Assembly: GCA_902780985.1 (NCBI GenBank)
Contig: CACZHN010000063.1
Location: 1 to 15,577 of the forward strand
Direction of reading: 5' to 3'
DNA: 15,577 nucleotides
From: an uncultured Lachnospiraceae bacterium
Lineage (GTDB): Bacteria; Bacillota_A; Clostridia; Lachnospirales; Lachnospiraceae
The notes under the pieces are model-generated. The model saw nothing but the letters and a program-made list of their open reading frames with translations. It had not been told where the DNA came from and ran no database searches. Positions 14,658 to 15,577 of the stretch are shown here, in pieces (within the stretch, counting starts at the first letter, position 1; every line of letters starts with the position of its first letter). The position numbers and the translations under genes were made by a program.

Positions 14658-15577
14658 TTACTGTTTTCGGCTTAATATTTTGTCCAATATCCTGTCAGCC
14701 GCTTCTTCCTTCGAAAGCAGAGGCAGTTCTTCCATATCATCAGCTGTTATAAGCGTAATGATATTGGTATCCACCTGATATCCTGCTCCCGGCTGGGTAA
14801 GGCTGTTTGCGCAGATCATATCCGCATTCTTGGAAGCGAGCTTCTTACGTGAATTCTCTATAAGATTCTCTGTTTCCATTGAGAAACCACAGATAAACTG
14901 ACCTTCCTTCTTACTCTGACCCAGAGTCTTTAAGATATCAGTTGTACGCTTCATCTCTATTGAGAGTCCGCCCTCTGATTTCTTTATTTTATTCTCTGCT
15001 GTTACAGTCGGAGTATAATCAGCCACTGCAGCAGACATTACGATAATGTCCTTATCAGAAGCTTCACTATTCATGGCTTCGAACATATCAGCCGCACTTG
15101 TAACATTTATGGTCTTAACTCCAAGAGGCGGAGCAATGTTTACAGGCCCGGATACAAGAGTTACGTCAGCGCCACGGCGTGAAGCCTGACGAGCTACGGC
15201 ATAACCCATCTTTCCGGATGAATGATTCGTAATTATCCTTATAGGGTCGATAGCTTCCTGGGTAGGTCCTGCATTTACAAGTACCTTCATACCCTGCATA
15301 TCCTTATCATGAGATACGGCGAGGCATACTGTTTCCACCAGAAGTTCCGGTGAAGGAAGCTTTCCCTTGCCTTCATAACCACAGGCAAGATAACCTGTAG
15401 CAGGATCAATAACCTTAAAGCCGAATCTCTTCAGCTTCTCAATATTATCCTGAACTATTGCATTTTCAAACATATGCACATTCATGGAAGGTGCTATATA
15501 TATCGGACATGTAGCCGGCAGAACCGTTGTGGTTACCATGTCGTCTGCTATTCCGTTGGCAAGCTTACCGATAACAT
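14658..15577 (-). CDS. coaBC: CoaBC, phosphopantothenoylcysteine synthetase/decarboxylase (5' end off window)
   Basis: Bifunctional coenzyme A enzyme. CoaB joins phosphopantothenate to cysteine with CTP, and the FMN-dependent CoaC decarboxylates the product. The frame stays open to the right edge (VIGKLANGIADDMVTTT reads through the apparent ATG at 15539), so the first ~90-100 residues, including the FMN-binding start, are missing from the window. Visible CoaC features are APSMNVHMF (the PxMNxxMW motif with Phe in place of Trp) and the substrate-clamp loop GYLACGYEGKGKL with its conserved Cys. Visible CoaB features are VLVNAGPTQEAIDPIR, NHSSGKMG (dimerisation and nucleotide site) and ADYTPT...NKIKKS with its essential lysines. 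The gene ends in RKQ and a stop, followed by a hairpin terminator. It is next to pyrE but has a separate transcript end. Confidence 0.95.
   Translation of the reverse strand, partial: VIGKLANGIADDMVTTTVLPATCPIYIAPSMNVHMFENAIVQDNIEKLKRFGFKVIDPATGYLACGYEGKGKLPSPELLVETVCLAVSHDKDMQGMKVLVNAGPTQEAIDPIRIITNHSSGKMGYAVARQASRRGADVTLVSGPVNIAPPLGVKTINVTSAADMFEAMNSEASDKDIIVMSAAVADYTPTVTAENKIKKSEGGLSIEMKRTTDILKTLGQSKKEGQFICGFSMETENLIENSRKKLASKNADMICANSLTQPGAGYQVDTNIITLITADDMEELPLLSKEEAADRILDKILSRKQ

Noticed and set aside
15537..15539. ATG at 15539 as the start of coaBC
   Set aside because: The frame continues upstream to the window edge with typical CoaC sequence (KLANGIADD), so this Met is internal.

Overview
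The window looks like a chromosomal segment from a low-to-mid GC, Gram-positive member of the Clostridia, most likely Lachnospiraceae (inference). The grounds are clostridial hydrophobic-W (ChW) repeats, SLH modules, a DUF6382-FHA protein, two LtaS-type sulfatase-fold enzymes, strong GGAGG-type ribosome binding sites and the general style of the proteins. Apart from one tRNA, every intact gene is on the minus strand, so transcription runs from high to low coordinates.

In transcription order: coaBC (coenzyme A synthesis, cut by the right edge) ends at a hairpin terminator at 14569-14609. A sigma-A-like promoter at 14612-14640 partly overlaps that hairpin and should drive pyrE (pyrimidine synthesis). 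pyrE is followed by a 49-residue single-pass membrane protein (13674-13823). Then come an LTA-synthase-like membrane enzyme with a Thr/Glu-rich linker, an Lrp/AsnC regulator whose ribosome site lies in the end of the enzyme gene, and a 1006-residue secreted protein with leucine-rich, SLH and ChW repeats. The secreted-protein gene starts 131 bases inside the lrp frame. No terminator was seen from pyrE to the secreted protein, so this could be one long transcript ending at the hairpin at 8110-8133.

The centre holds a plus-strand tRNA-Gly(GCC) with its own promoter and terminator. Divergent from it is a second LTA-synthase-like gene (5808-7850). Its extended -10 promoter sits only 7 bases before the ATG, with no ribosome site, so it may give a leaderless mRNA. 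Downstream on the minus strand are typA/bipA (ribosome-associated GTPase), a DUF6382-FHA protein, a terminator hairpin, argH (last step of arginine synthesis), and a membrane-anchored transglutaminase-fold protein that overlaps argH by 26 bases.

The left 430 bases are odd. They read as three unrelated gene pieces joined head to tail in alternating orientation: a DnaJ-like piece (+), an FtsX-like permease piece (-) and an unrecognised piece (+). The third runs into the 3' end of the transglutaminase gene. An assembly or amplification chimera at a contig end is the likeliest explanation.

I see no phage, IS element, CRISPR array or defence system. The most interesting biology is the envelope cluster (LtaS-like enzyme, Lrp regulator, LRR-SLH-ChW protein), the conserved-looking small membrane protein and the unusual 5' ends of pyrE and the second LtaS-like gene.
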